Shown: piece by piece, positions 1 to 8,482 of the stretch
Position numbering within the stretch: the stretch's first letter is position 1
Layout: the number at the start of each line of letters is the position of its first letter
Assembly: GCF_039542345.1 (NCBI RefSeq)
Contig: NZ_BAABHY010000001.1
Span: 620,001-684,000, forward strand
DNA from: Orbus sasakiae
GTDB taxonomy: Bacteria; Pseudomonadota; Gammaproteobacteria; Enterobacterales; Orbaceae
Direction of reading: 5' to 3'
DNA length: 64,000 bases
Position numbers and translations under genes: made by a program
Notes under the pieces: generated by a model
Seen by the model: only the letters and a program-made list of their open reading frames with translations
Database searches by the model: none
Told to the model about the DNA's origin: nothing

Positions 1-367
1 AAAAGTTCAGTTCAAATTTGAGGTAATAGCGCATTGCAACGGACAGATTACCTAAAAAATGGTCACTTGCATGGCCTGATGCGCCATAAATGTCAAAGTG
101 TTTGATGCCTTTATCGGCTAAAAAAAGTAATGCTTTTTCAAAATCATTTTTATTTTGATCGGGAGTATGGACCACATCAATAGTCCGAGTGATTGGGGTT
201 GAATGCAGACTATCAAGATCACCAATAATAAAATCTGGCACAATATCTGTATCAATCAAATAATTATGATAAGCACCATCTGTGCAGGCAATGTAGTGAT
301 ATTGACTCAGTTCAGATGGAAAATGTGTGGGTGGTTCGCCATTTACAAAAAGGAGTGCTTTAGCCAT
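1..367 (-). CDS. Thiamine pyrophosphokinase, N-terminal part (cut by window edge)
   Basis: The frame opens at an ATG and stays open to the first base of the window, giving about 122 residues that begin MAKALLFVNGEP. Thiamine pyrophosphokinase transfers pyrophosphate from ATP to thiamine to make the cofactor TPP in the cytoplasm. The N-terminal catalytic fold is recognisable: CTDGAYHNYL near residue 27, the acidic metal-binding PDFIIGDLDS near residue 44, and DQNKNDFEKAL near residue 69. These match the family's DG, GDLDS and D-K-T-DFEKAL signatures. The C-terminal substrate-binding domain lies outside the window. It runs in the same direction as rimI, with a short gap. Confidence 0.85.
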   Translation of the reverse strand, partial: MAKALLFVNGEPPTHFPSELSQYHYIACTDGAYHNYLIDTDIVPDFIIGDLDSLHSTPITRTIDVVHTPDQNKNDFEKALLFLADKGIKHFDIYGASGHASDHFLGNLSVAMRYYLKFELNF

Positions 368-390
368 GGTGTTTCCTGTGGTTCTTTTAT

Positions 391-837
391 TTACAACGAT
401 AATGTATAAGCCATAATAATCGCATCTTCACGCCCCTGTATCGTTGGATAATAGTTAGCGCGGACGGTTATTTGGTTAAAGCCCAAATGTTCATATAACC
501 GAATTGCCGTATGATTAGAGGCCCTGACTTCAAGCCACAGAGTGTGTACTTTTTTTTGCTCAAGTTCCTTCAATAACTGATTGAGTAGTGCGGTTGCTAA
601 GCCTTGTTTTTGCATATCAGGGTGAATAGCAATATTAAATAATGTCGCTTCATCTAGCACCACATGGCAAATCAAAAAACCAACAAGTTGCTGATTAACA
701 GAAATCTTTTTATTAATATAGCGCTCACCTTGATTTGACAGTAACGTGTTTTTACTCCACGGAAAAGGGTGGCACAATGTTTCAATGTGATAGACTTGTT
801 CTAAGTCTGCGTCATTAAGCGTTGAAATGGTTTTCAT
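391..837 (-). CDS. rimI: Ribosomal protein S18 alanine N-acetyltransferase RimI
   Basis: This 148-residue single-domain GNAT acetyltransferase acetylates the N-terminal alanine of ribosomal protein S18 in Escherichia coli. The acetyl-CoA binding signature is visible as QKQGLATALLNQLL around residue 77. The C-terminal LYEHLGF and NYYPT segments carry the catalytic tyrosine region of RimI. Its start lies 23 bases inside the end of holD, so the two are translationally linked, as in enterobacteria where rimI follows holD and rsmC is divergent. Length and neighbourhood both fit RimI rather than another GNAT. Confidence 0.93.
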   Translation of the reverse strand: MKTISTLNDADLEQVYHIETLCHPFPWSKNTLLSNQGERYINKKISVNQQLVGFLICHVVLDEATLFNIAIHPDMQKQGLATALLNQLLKELEQKKVHTLWLEVRASNHTAIRLYEHLGFNQITVRANYYPTIQGREDAIIMAYTLSL

Positions 838-1231
838 ATTGGCAAAGGTTGTGCCACAACTGGCGTTTTAAATTTGGTGATAAGGCTAATTGAGTTAATG
901 AAACCGTCGTAATTATTGCTTTACTTTCTAATAATGGAGAGGTTTGCCAAGGATCTGGTAACGGTTGATCAATAAACCAAATCACATGATTGACTTGCTC
1001 AATTGGCATGATTAATTGAGACGGCGATAAAATTAAACAATCCTGCTCAGTAAGATGTATTGCTTTTAAAATATCATAAAAAATTTTATCAGTGGGGACT
1101 AATTGGGACACAACAATCAGGCGAACATTATCCGCAATATTCATTGCTGATTCCCCCTTCATCACAGAGGGGTTGCGTAGCACATATTGTGTAATACCGA
1201 GCTGATTAAGATACCAATCTTGCTTATTCAT
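815..1231 (-). CDS. holD: DNA polymerase III psi subunit
   Basis: The 138-residue product matches the psi subunit, which bridges the clamp-loader chi subunit to the DnaX complex and helps hand primers over from primase. The N-terminal segment RDW-like 'QDWYLNQLGITQYVLRNPS' is the family's chi-binding region, and the rest is the usual small alpha/beta domain. It is divergent from rsmC and overlaps rimI, the standard gammaproteobacterial arrangement. The protein is fast-evolving, so the gene-order support is as useful as the sequence. Confidence 0.9.
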   Translation of the reverse strand: MNKQDWYLNQLGITQYVLRNPSVMKGESAMNIADNVRLIVVSQLVPTDKIFYDILKAIHLTEQDCLILSPSQLIMPIEQVNHVIWFIDQPLPDPWQTSPLLESKAIITTVSLTQLALSPNLKRQLWHNLCQYENHFNA

Positions 1232-1312
1232 AGGGTTTTATTAGTGATTCACAAAAGTTAATTGTATAATCTAACCAATTTTTTATAAAGATTTTTATTT
1301 GAGGTTAATCCT

Positions 1313-2344
1313 ATGTCGGCATTTACACCATCGAGCCAAATTTTACAACGTCATGAATCATTGTTTAGCGGGAAAAATCTGTTAGTAGCAGGTGATTTTC
1401 ATGATGACTACATGCTACAACTTGATACTGCAATGACAAAAGTGCACTGTACCTTGTTTCATATTTACTCGCATTTAAATGATCGTCGTCAAAACGCGGT
1501 TATTGAATTTGGACTTTTACCGAGTGAAAGCTGTTACAATAATACGGATACGCTTATCTATTACTGGCCTAAAAATAAATCGGAAGCGCAATTCCAATTA
1601 GCCTGTTTATTGAACCATTTGGCTAAAGGAACAGATGTGTTTATTGTCGGTGAAAATCGCAGTGGTGTTAAAAGTGCCGAAACCCTGTTAAGCGATTTTG
1701 GTTCGATTCAAAAAATTGACAGTGCAAGACGTTGCAGTCTATACCACTTTCAAGCCGAGAGTCGAATCGCATTTAATTTGGAAGAATGGTGGCTACAGTA
1801 TGATTTACACTTTGAACAGTTTAACCTTACTGTGTGTAGTTTACCTGGTGTATTTAGCCAAAAAACATTAGATGTTGGTAGTGACTTACTTTTAAATACG
1901 TTACTTGAGCAGACTCAGCTAATAAAAGGGCGAGTATTGGATATGGGATGTGGTAGTGGTGTTTTGTCTGCCTTTTCAGCAAAAATAAATCCCACTGTTG
2001 AACTGGTGAGTGCTGATGTAAGTGCGGCTGCGATAGCGGCTACTCAACGTACCCTACAAGCGAATCATATAAGCGGTGAGGTTTTTGCTAGTGATGTGTT
2101 TTCAGCAATCAGCGGTAAATTTGATTTTATTGTATCTAATCCGCCTTTTCATGATGGTAAAGAGACCAACTACAATGCAGCAGAAACCTTGATTAAGCAA
2201 AGTAAAACCTTTTTAAATGCCAATGGTAAATTGTGTATTGTTGCAAATTCTTTTTTACCTTACCACCAACTGCTTGATGATAATTTTAAACGCGTTGACG
2301 TAATAGCCAAAACACCTAAATTTAAGGTTTACTTGGCTTGTTAA
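1313..2344 (+). CDS. rsmC: 16S rRNA (guanine1207-N2)-methyltransferase RsmC
   Basis: This 343-residue enzyme uses S-adenosylmethionine to methylate G1207 of 16S rRNA in the 30S subunit. It shows the two-domain layout of the family: a degenerate N-terminal methyltransferase-like half and an active C-terminal half. The latter carries the SAM-binding LDMGCGSGVLSAF near residue 210 and the catalytic NPPFHDG motif near residue 276. A GAGG ribosome-binding site precedes the ATG. It is divergent from holD-rimI, as in E. coli. Confidence 0.95.
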   Translation: MSAFTPSSQILQRHESLFSGKNLLVAGDFHDDYMLQLDTAMTKVHCTLFHIYSHLNDRRQNAVIEFGLLPSESCYNNTDTLIYYWPKNKSEAQFQLACLLNHLAKGTDVFIVGENRSGVKSAETLLSDFGSIQKIDSARRCSLYHFQAESRIAFNLEEWWLQYDLHFEQFNLTVCSLPGVFSQKTLDVGSDLLLNTLLEQTQLIKGRVLDMGCGSGVLSAFSAKINPTVELVSADVSAAAIAATQRTLQANHISGEVFASDVFSAISGKFDFIVSNPPFHDGKETNYNAAETLIKQSKTFLNANGKLCIVANSFLPYHQLLDDNFKRVDVIAKTPKFKVYLAC

Positions 2345-2420
2345 TGACTTAATGACGATTTGAATAAAAATTAACCTAGTATTTTATTTATTATTTATTG
2401 AATAATATTTATTGAACATG

Positions 2421-3308
2421 CTAGTCATTACTCGCATGTTCTTTAATAAACTCATATAACTTGAGCGCTTGGCTAGATAGCTGGCGCTCTTTTTTCTTAA
2501 TCAAATAAACAGCGCGTTTTAATGACACATCTTTAAATGGAATAATCGCAATACTATCGTGTTCAAACTGAAATAGTGTTAATCCCGTCGTAATACTGAT
2601 TCCTTGGTTGGCTGCAATGAGCCCCATCATGGTGGTAAGTTGCCTGACTTCAAGCACATAACGAATATTGTAGAGCTGGGTTAATTGATCGGTGAACAAA
2701 CGAATACTCGTCCCATTTGAAAAAGCGATAAACTTTTCACCTTCAAGATCTTTTAATTCAACATGCGATTTTTTTGCGAAAGGGTGGTTTTTAGGGCAAA
2801 TTAAGTAAAAGTCATCAGAAAAGAGTAATTCAGCTTGAATCTCTTTTAATGATGGTGTGCCTGCCGTTACCGCAAGATCTGCTGAGTTATTGACAATCGC
2901 TTGTAAGCATCGATCCCACTGGGTATCGACAATATTGATTCGAATATGAGGATTTTCAATATTAAACTTAGAAATAATCTGTGGCAACCATTGCACGGCT
3001 AACGATGGCAATACCGCTAGCGTCACACTTCCTTCTTCACCTTGCGAATAAAGTTTGATCTCCTGCACAATATTGTCATAGTTATTAACAAAACGACTGG
3101 CTAATTCAACAAAATGTAAGCCATTTGCATTGAGCTGTACTTTTCGTGTATCACGATCAAAGAGTCGATAGCCCACTTCTTGCTCTAAAGAAGCAATCAG
3201 AGCACTAAATGCAGGTTGAGATAAACAAACCATTTCCGATGCCCGAGTAAAATTTTCGGCTTCGGCAAGTGCTAAAAATGCACGCATTTGGCGGATAGAA
3301 ATATTCAT
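2421..3308 (-). CDS. LysR-family transcriptional regulator
   Basis: A 295-residue LysR-type regulator. The N-terminal winged helix-turn-helix (residues 1-60, with FTRASEMVCLSQPAFSALIASL) is followed by a periplasmic-binding-protein-like effector domain. It is divergent from the CitMHS transporter and AtuA pair, so it most likely controls them in response to a small organic acid; that role is inferred from position alone. The 324-base gap holds two palindromes close to this gene's start, consistent with autoregulation and divergent activation. Confidence 0.9.
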   Translation of the reverse strand: MNISIRQMRAFLALAEAENFTRASEMVCLSQPAFSALIASLEQEVGYRLFDRDTRKVQLNANGLHFVELASRFVNNYDNIVQEIKLYSQGEEGSVTLAVLPSLAVQWLPQIISKFNIENPHIRINIVDTQWDRCLQAIVNNSADLAVTAGTPSLKEIQAELLFSDDFYLICPKNHPFAKKSHVELKDLEGEKFIAFSNGTSIRLFTDQLTQLYNIRYVLEVRQLTTMMGLIAANQGISITTGLTLFQFEHDSIAIIPFKDVSLKRAVYLIKKKERQLSSQALKLYEFIKEHASND

Positions 3309-3355
3309 TGATTATTCCTTGATTGGCTATCGAATGGCATAACTTTAACATAATT

Positions 3356-3541
3356 CAAATTTGTTTGAATGAATTAACAAATTTGATTTTTAATTTTTGT
3401 GATCACAACAGGTGAAAATTGTCGTATAAAATTTAGGGTCTTTTAACGTGTTGATTATCAATACCTTATTTTGGGTTCAATTATTTGTGTTTTAAATAAA
3501 TCAATTTGTATGATTAATTAATCCTTTTTAATTTGTCGTAT
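3356..3541. promoter_or_regulatory. Divergent control region with palindromes and a repeated motif
   Basis: Between the LysR gene and the transporter there is a perfect 10-base inverted repeat CAAATTTGTT/AACAAATTTG with a 10-base spacer (3356-3385). A 12-base perfect palindrome TTGTGATCACAA follows (3397-3408), and TTGTCGTAT occurs twice as a direct repeat (3419 and 3533). LysR proteins often bind interrupted dyads next to their own start, so the first dyad is the best operator candidate. The remaining sequence of this gap is plain A+T-rich DNA. Confidence 0.45.
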
Positions 3542-3632
3542 CGATAAAATAATTTGATTTTTAAGTAATTATCCGCGCATTTACGCGTAATATTGCCGCC
3601 AATAACTTAATAAATTATAACAGGAGAAAAAT

Positions 3633-4952
3633 ATGTTAGCACTTATCGGTGTTTTGACGATTGCTGTACTGCTGTATTGCATTATGTCGAAACGAATGTC
3701 GCCCGTTGTGGCATTGATTGTTATCCCAACGATTGGCGCACTGATTGCCGGTTGTGGTCTGGAAACACCAAAATACATTGTAGCAGGGATTACAAAATTA
3801 GCGCCTATGGCAGCCATGTTTGTTTTCGCCATTACATTCTTTGGTGTTGTTACCGATGCAGGAATGTTTGACCCGATTATTAAACGTATTTTACGTTTTG
3901 TTGGAATCAATCCAATTCGTATCATCATTGGTACCGGTATTTTAGCGTTAATTGCTCACTTAGATGGTAATGGTGCGGTGACATTTTTAATTACTGTACC
4001 AACGATGTTGCCTTTGTTTGATAAGTTAGGTATGGATAAACGTATGCTAATTGGTATTACTGCCTTAAGTGCAGGGGTTAACTTCCTACCTTGGACTGGG
4101 CCGATGATCCGTGCAGCGAGTGCGTTAAATATTTCAACACATGATCTTTTTGTTCCATTAATTCCTGCACAAATCGCGGGTCTTGCATTCATGATCTTTA
4201 TGGGATACTACTGGGGTAAAAAAGAGCAAAAACGTTTAGGTTTAACCAGTGCAGCAGTAACTGCAATGTTAGCAAGTGGCGAATCAGCGGTGCATGAAAA
4301 AGAATTAACTGAAGACGAGAAAAAACTCCGTCGTCCACACCTATTTTGGGTCAATATTGGTTTAGTTGTTGCTGTCTTAAGTACCATGGTATTTACCCGA
4401 ATTTCACCAACTGTGGCATTTATGATCGCATTAACGCTAGCCTTAATGATCAACTATCCAAATGTCAAAATGCAATCAGAACGCATCAATGCTCACGCAA
4501 AAGCCGCGTTGATGATGGCATCCATTTTATTCGCAGCTGGCGCATTTACAGGAATTATGAGTGGTTCAGGGATGTTAAAAGCAATGTCTGAAGCAGCGGT
4601 TCATTTTGTCCCTGAAAGTTTTGCAAGCCATGTGCCATTTATTACGGGTCTGATCTCTATGCCATTGAGTTTAGTGTTTGATCCAGATTCTTACTATTTC
4701 GGTATTATGCCGGTTGTTGCAAATACGGTTGAAATGTTAGGTGTACCTGGTATTCAAGTTGCACAAGCTTCTATCATGGGGCAAATGACGACAGGTTTCC
4801 CTGTAAGTCCTTTAACGCCAGCAACATTCTTATTAGTGAGTTTAGCAGGGGTTGATCTTGCTGATCACCAGAAATTCAGTATTCCAATTTTATGGTTAGC
4901 AAGCGTTATCATGACTTTTGCATGTGTCGCAAGTGGCGTATTCCCAATATAA
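3633..4952 (+). CDS. CitMHS-family organic acid (citrate-type) transporter
   Basis: A 439-residue integral membrane protein with about a dozen hydrophobic segments. It resembles the CitMHS family of proton- or metal-citrate symporters. The N-terminus is a membrane helix followed by MSKRMSPVVALIVIP, and conserved loops such as AHLDGNGAVTFLIT and FDPDSYYFGIMP are visible. An AGGAG ribosome-binding site precedes the start. It leads a three-gene unit with the AtuA pair 29 bases downstream. The true substrate is unknown; citrate or a related di/tricarboxylate is the family default. Confidence 0.85.
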   Translation: MLALIGVLTIAVLLYCIMSKRMSPVVALIVIPTIGALIAGCGLETPKYIVAGITKLAPMAAMFVFAITFFGVVTDAGMFDPIIKRILRFVGINPIRIIIGTGILALIAHLDGNGAVTFLITVPTMLPLFDKLGMDKRMLIGITALSAGVNFLPWTGPMIRAASALNISTHDLFVPLIPAQIAGLAFMIFMGYYWGKKEQKRLGLTSAAVTAMLASGESAVHEKELTEDEKKLRRPHLFWVNIGLVVAVLSTMVFTRISPTVAFMIALTLALMINYPNVKMQSERINAHAKAALMMASILFAAGAFTGIMSGSGMLKAMSEAAVHFVPESFASHVPFITGLISMPLSLVFDPDSYYFGIMPVVANTVEMLGVPGIQVAQASIMGQMTTGFPVSPLTPATFLLVSLAGVDLADHQKFSIPILWLASVIMTFACVASGVFPI

Positions 4953-4981
4953 AAAGCAATAATTATTTAGAGGTATTTATT

Positions 4982-6319
4982 ATGAGAAAAATTAGAATTG
5001 GTTGTGGTGCTGGTTACGGCGGCGATAGAATTGAACCAGCCGTTGAATTAGTCCAAAAAGGTAATATCAGTTATTTAATTTTTGAATGTTTAGCTGAAAG
5101 AACGATTGCCATTGGTCAACGTCAAAAGAAACAAAATCCACAAACTGGCTTTAACGAATTGTTAGCGGCAAGAATGAAAGCGGTACTCCCGATTTGTGCT
5201 GAAAAGAAAATCAAAATTGTGACAAATATGGGCTCCGCTAATCCAAAAGCTGCGGCTGAATTAACGCAAAAAATAGCGCGTGATTTAGGCTTATCGCACT
5301 TAAAAATAGCTATTGTAGAAGGTGATGACGTCTATGATACCGTGGTAAAAGAAGATTTAAAACTGGATGAAGCCGGTTGCCATATTTCTGCTTCAGGTAA
5401 AAACATCATTTCTGCAAATGCATACCTTAGTGCTGAACCATTAGTCGAAGCCTTACAAAATGGTGCTGATATTGTGATTGCAGGACGAGTATCTGATCCG
5501 TCACTCTTTTTATCAACGATGATGTATGAGTTTAATTGGAAAAGTGATGACTGGGATAAATTAGGTAAAGGTACAGCAATTGGCCATTTACTTGAGTGTG
5601 CAGGACAAATTACGGGAGGCTATTTTGCAGACCCTGGATTCCGTGATGTGCAAGGTTTAGCTCGTTTAGGCTTCCCTATTGCAGAAATCACAGAAGAGGG
5701 TAATGCGGTCATTACTAAAGTAGAAGGAGCTGGTGGCTGTGTGACAGTCGACACGTGTAAACAGCAATTGCTTTATGAAATTCATAAACCCGATGCATAT
5801 ATCACGCCAGATGTGGTCGCTGATTTTACCGGTATTACGTTTACCCAAATTGCAAAAGACCAAGTGGCTGTCGCGGGAGCGACAGGCAAAGCACGTACCG
5901 AAACATTAAAAGTTTCTGTGGGGTACACTGATGGATTCATTGGTGAAGGCGAAATGAGCTATGCAGGTCCTGGTGCTGTTGAACGTGGTCAGCTTGCATT
6001 AGATATTGTTAAAGAGCGTTTAACCATTTGTCATATCCATCCACAAGAAATTCGTTTTGATCTCATTGGTATTAATTCATTACATGGCGCAAAATTATCT
6101 GCCGAGAGTAAGCCTTATGAAGTGAGAGCTCGTGTTGCTGCTCGCTTTGCGACTAAAGACGAAGCTGCATCAATTGGTAATGAAGTTGAAACACTTTATA
6201 CAAATGGTCCTGCTGGCGGCGGCGGTGCTTATAAGTCAGTAAAAGAAATCGTTGCAATGGATTCAACTTTGCTTAATCGTCATTTAGTTAAAACTAGCGT
6301 AAGTTATTTGGAGGTATAA
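4982..6319 (+). CDS. AtuA-family (DUF1446) protein
   Basis: A 445-residue protein starting at MRKIRIGCGAGYGGDR, preceded by an AGAGG ribosome-binding site. An upstream in-frame ATG inside the transporter gene is rejected because it lacks family sequence. It belongs to the AtuA/DUF1446 family, named after acyclic terpene utilisation in Pseudomonas. Recognisable segments are the N-terminal GCGAGYGGDR, then IVIAGRVSDPSLF and NGPAGGGGAYK. Many relatives carry a C-terminal ferredoxin-like extension; here that part is a separate gene two bases downstream. Its enzymatic reaction is not established. Co-occurrence with a CitMHS transporter suggests catabolism of an imported acid. Confidence 0.85.
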   Translation: MRKIRIGCGAGYGGDRIEPAVELVQKGNISYLIFECLAERTIAIGQRQKKQNPQTGFNELLAARMKAVLPICAEKKIKIVTNMGSANPKAAAELTQKIARDLGLSHLKIAIVEGDDVYDTVVKEDLKLDEAGCHISASGKNIISANAYLSAEPLVEALQNGADIVIAGRVSDPSLFLSTMMYEFNWKSDDWDKLGKGTAIGHLLECAGQITGGYFADPGFRDVQGLARLGFPIAEITEEGNAVITKVEGAGGCVTVDTCKQQLLYEIHKPDAYITPDVVADFTGITFTQIAKDQVAVAGATGKARTETLKVSVGYTDGFIGEGEMSYAGPGAVERGQLALDIVKERLTICHIHPQEIRFDLIGINSLHGAKLSAESKPYEVRARVAARFATKDEAASIGNEVETLYTNGPAGGGGAYKSVKEIVAMDSTLLNRHLVKTSVSYLEV

Positions 6320-6321
6320 AT

Positions 6322-6621
6322 ATGAAACTTCGTGAGATTGCTCATTCTCGTACTGGTGATAAAGGTAATATCTCTAATATTTCTTTAATTGCCTATGATA
6401 TGAATGATTATGAAAAATTAAAACAAGCTGTTACTGCTGAGAAAGTTAAAGCCTATTTTTCTGACATTGTAAAAGGTGATGTTGTGCGTTATGAACTTCC
6501 TAACATTGGAGCATTAAATTTTGTTATGTATAGTGCGCTAGGTGGTGGTGTCACTCGTACATTAGCACATGATATGCATGGTAAAGGCCTAAGTGCTGCA
6601 CTAATGAATATGGATATTTGA
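6322..6621 (+). CDS. Stand-alone AtuA C-terminal (ferredoxin-fold) domain protein
   Basis: A 99-residue protein whose N-terminus (KLREIAHSRTGDKGNISNIS) matches the small domain found at the C-terminus of longer AtuA proteins. A strong GGAGG site sits just before its ATG, inside the end of the preceding gene, so the two are translated as a coupled pair. It presumably forms a complex with the larger subunit; this is inferred from the fused homologues. Nothing suggests truncation, because it ends in a normal stop followed by a terminator. Confidence 0.8.
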   Translation: MKLREIAHSRTGDKGNISNISLIAYDMNDYEKLKQAVTAEKVKAYFSDIVKGDVVRYELPNIGALNFVMYSALGGGVTRTLAHDMHGKGLSAALMNMDI

Positions 6622-6638
6622 TTTTTATATTCATTGAT

Positions 6639-6663
6639 AAGCCGTCGTTATGACGGCTTTTTA
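6639..6663 (+). terminator. Rho-independent terminator
   Basis: An eight-base-pair stem AAGCCGTC/GACGGCTT with a five-base loop is followed by a T-rich stretch. It ends the transporter-AtuA unit and separates it from the convergent inositol operon. Confidence 0.85.
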
Positions 6664-6686
6664 TTATGAAAAAATCGCTAATTGAT

Positions 6687-7583
6687 TCAAAGTCCAGTGA
6701 GATTGCGAATATATTGGCGTCCTTTTAGCGCATAATCAAATGGGTTTGCTTGGCTTGGGTCTTGCTCTGCTTCAACGACCATCCAACCTTGATATTGAGC
6801 ATGATTTAACATCGAAAATACAGGTTTAAAATCAATGTCGCCATCACCAGGAACCGTAAATGTACCTTTAACGACACCTTCTCGAAAACTAAGTTGCTGT
6901 TTTTTGACCTCATCGACCACATTATCTCGTACATCTTTTAAATGAACATGTATTGTTCGAGCAAGGTGCTTTTGTAGTATTTCAAGCATGGATTGTTGAG
7001 AGCCTTCAGCATAATAGGCATGACCTGTATCAAATAGCAAATAAACATTGTTGTTGACTTCATCAAGGTAGCGATCGATTTCATCACGGGTTTGAACACC
7101 CGTCCCCATATGGTGATGGAGACAGACTTGCATGCCTTTTTCAGCCGCGATGTCGGCGAGCAAATTATACCCCTCTGCTAAGAGACGCCACTGTTTATCA
7201 TTGAATACGGGTTTATCTAAACCAAATAGGGGTTTATGCAAACTTTGAATACTGCTGGTCTGTTCTGAACAGCCAATGACTTTTGCGCCCAATTCGTAAA
7301 GAAAATCACGATGTTCAATAAATTGCTCAATAGTCTGTTGCCTTCGTCCATCCGCAAAATAAGTACTGAGCCAAGCATTACAGATTTGCAGTCCTCGTAT
7401 ACTCAATTTATGTTTTAATAAAGCAATATCGCGCGGATATTTATTGCCCACTTCACAGCCACTAAAACCAGCTAAAGCCATCTCACTGATACATTGTTCA
7501 AACGTATTTTCAGCGCCTAATTCAGGCATATCATCATTCGTCCAGCCGATAGGCGCAATCGCAAGCCGTACATTGTTATTCAT
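6687..7583 (-). CDS. iolE: Myo-inosose-2 dehydratase IolE
   Basis: A 298-residue TIM-barrel enzyme that dehydrates 2-keto-myo-inositol to the diketo-deoxy-inositol, the second step of myo-inositol breakdown. The N-terminus RLAIAPIGWTNDDMPELG is characteristic of IolE. Metal-ligand regions are visible as CLHHHMGTG, LFDTGHAYYAEG and IHVHLKDVRDN. It is the last gene of a four-gene unit that also encodes the dehydrogenase making its substrate. A 97-base gap separates it from the upstream gene. Confidence 0.92.
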   Translation of the reverse strand: MNNNVRLAIAPIGWTNDDMPELGAENTFEQCISEMALAGFSGCEVGNKYPRDIALLKHKLSIRGLQICNAWLSTYFADGRRQQTIEQFIEHRDFLYELGAKVIGCSEQTSSIQSLHKPLFGLDKPVFNDKQWRLLAEGYNLLADIAAEKGMQVCLHHHMGTGVQTRDEIDRYLDEVNNNVYLLFDTGHAYYAEGSQQSMLEILQKHLARTIHVHLKDVRDNVVDEVKKQQLSFREGVVKGTFTVPGDGDIDFKPVFSMLNHAQYQGWMVVEAEQDPSQANPFDYALKGRQYIRNLTGL

Positions 7584-7680
7584 CTCTGTTCTCCAAGATA
7601 TAAGCTGATTGATTTACTGTTATCTGCGAAGTAAAAAACAGGGATTAAATTAGACTTAATCCCGATCATTCACTTAGCGC

Positions 7681-8466
7681 TTAATAAGACATAATGGCTT
7701 TAACCGCCAATGCCGTATTGGTTTTTGGAAACAGCTCATAACCAATTATTCCTTGGTAACCAATTTGACTAAGATAATCAAAAATAAAGTGATAGTTAAT
7801 TTCACCCGTTCCAGGTTCATGTCGGCCCGGTGAGTCAGCAACATGAATATGGCCAATTTGATCAATATAACTGGCTAAGTTACCCGCGAGATCACCTTCA
7901 TTAATCTGCATGTGATAGATGTCATAAAGCACTTTTAGATTTGGTGACCCCACTAGCCGCGTTAACTCAGCGGCCATTTTGGTTGTAGCCAGATAATTCC
8001 CAACATGATCTACCTTGATATTCAATGGCTCTAAATTCATTTGGATACCATTTTTTTCTGCAATTGCTGCACATTTTTTGAGTGTATCAAACATTGCGCA
8101 TAATTTCGTGGTGTCAGATAATTGCAGATAAGGATCGATAACTCGGCCTTTATCTCCTAGTCCATTTGAGTGAATAGTGACGGATTTTGAGGACAGTTTT
8201 TTAGCAATTTTAACCGATTCTTCTAAATATACTAAATAATCCGTTTGTTGCAATGGGTCAATCAGTGAAAGTGTTGCATCACCATTAAAACCACTCACTT
8301 TAATATCAACGTCTTGCGTAATACGTTGTATAGCATCAATATCTTTATCTTGCCACCCCCAAAATTCGATATAGTCAAACCCATCTTTCTTGGCTTGATA
8401 GATCCGGTCTAAAAATGGCAATTCGGTATACATTGCGTCCAGACACGCTGATTTTAAAAAATGCAT
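7681..8466 (-). CDS. Hydroxypyruvate isomerase-like TIM-barrel protein
   Basis: A 261-residue sugar isomerase/epimerase of the xylose-isomerase-like TIM-barrel superfamily. EFWGW near residue 35, NLEPLN, DIYHMQINEGDL and the C-terminal GYELFPKT are the pattern of hydroxypyruvate isomerase (Hyi). In inositol operons related barrels act as inosose isomerases (IolI/IolH). Placement between iolG and iolE suggests a role on a keto-inositol or a downstream three-carbon product. I cannot choose between these from sequence alone. Confidence 0.8.
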   Translation of the reverse strand: MHFLKSACLDAMYTELPFLDRIYQAKKDGFDYIEFWGWQDKDIDAIQRITQDVDIKVSGFNGDATLSLIDPLQQTDYLVYLEESVKIAKKLSSKSVTIHSNGLGDKGRVIDPYLQLSDTTKLCAMFDTLKKCAAIAEKNGIQMNLEPLNIKVDHVGNYLATTKMAAELTRLVGSPNLKVLYDIYHMQINEGDLAGNLASYIDQIGHIHVADSPGRHEPGTGEINYHFIFDYLSQIGYQGIIGYELFPKTNTALAVKAIMSY

Positions 8467-8482
8467 ATGATGACCTCTTGTT

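Noticed and set aside
203..409. 68-codon plus-strand frame at the window start
   Set aside because: It is antisense to the clear thiamine pyrophosphokinase frame and has no family resemblance.
3397..3408. CRP site at TTGTGATCACAA
   Set aside because: The palindrome has no central six-base spacer between TGTGA and TCACA, so it is not a CRP site.
4892..4981. N-terminal extension of the AtuA protein into the transporter gene
   Set aside because: The extension is translated from transporter coding sequence in another frame, and an AGAGG-preceded ATG exists at the homologous start.
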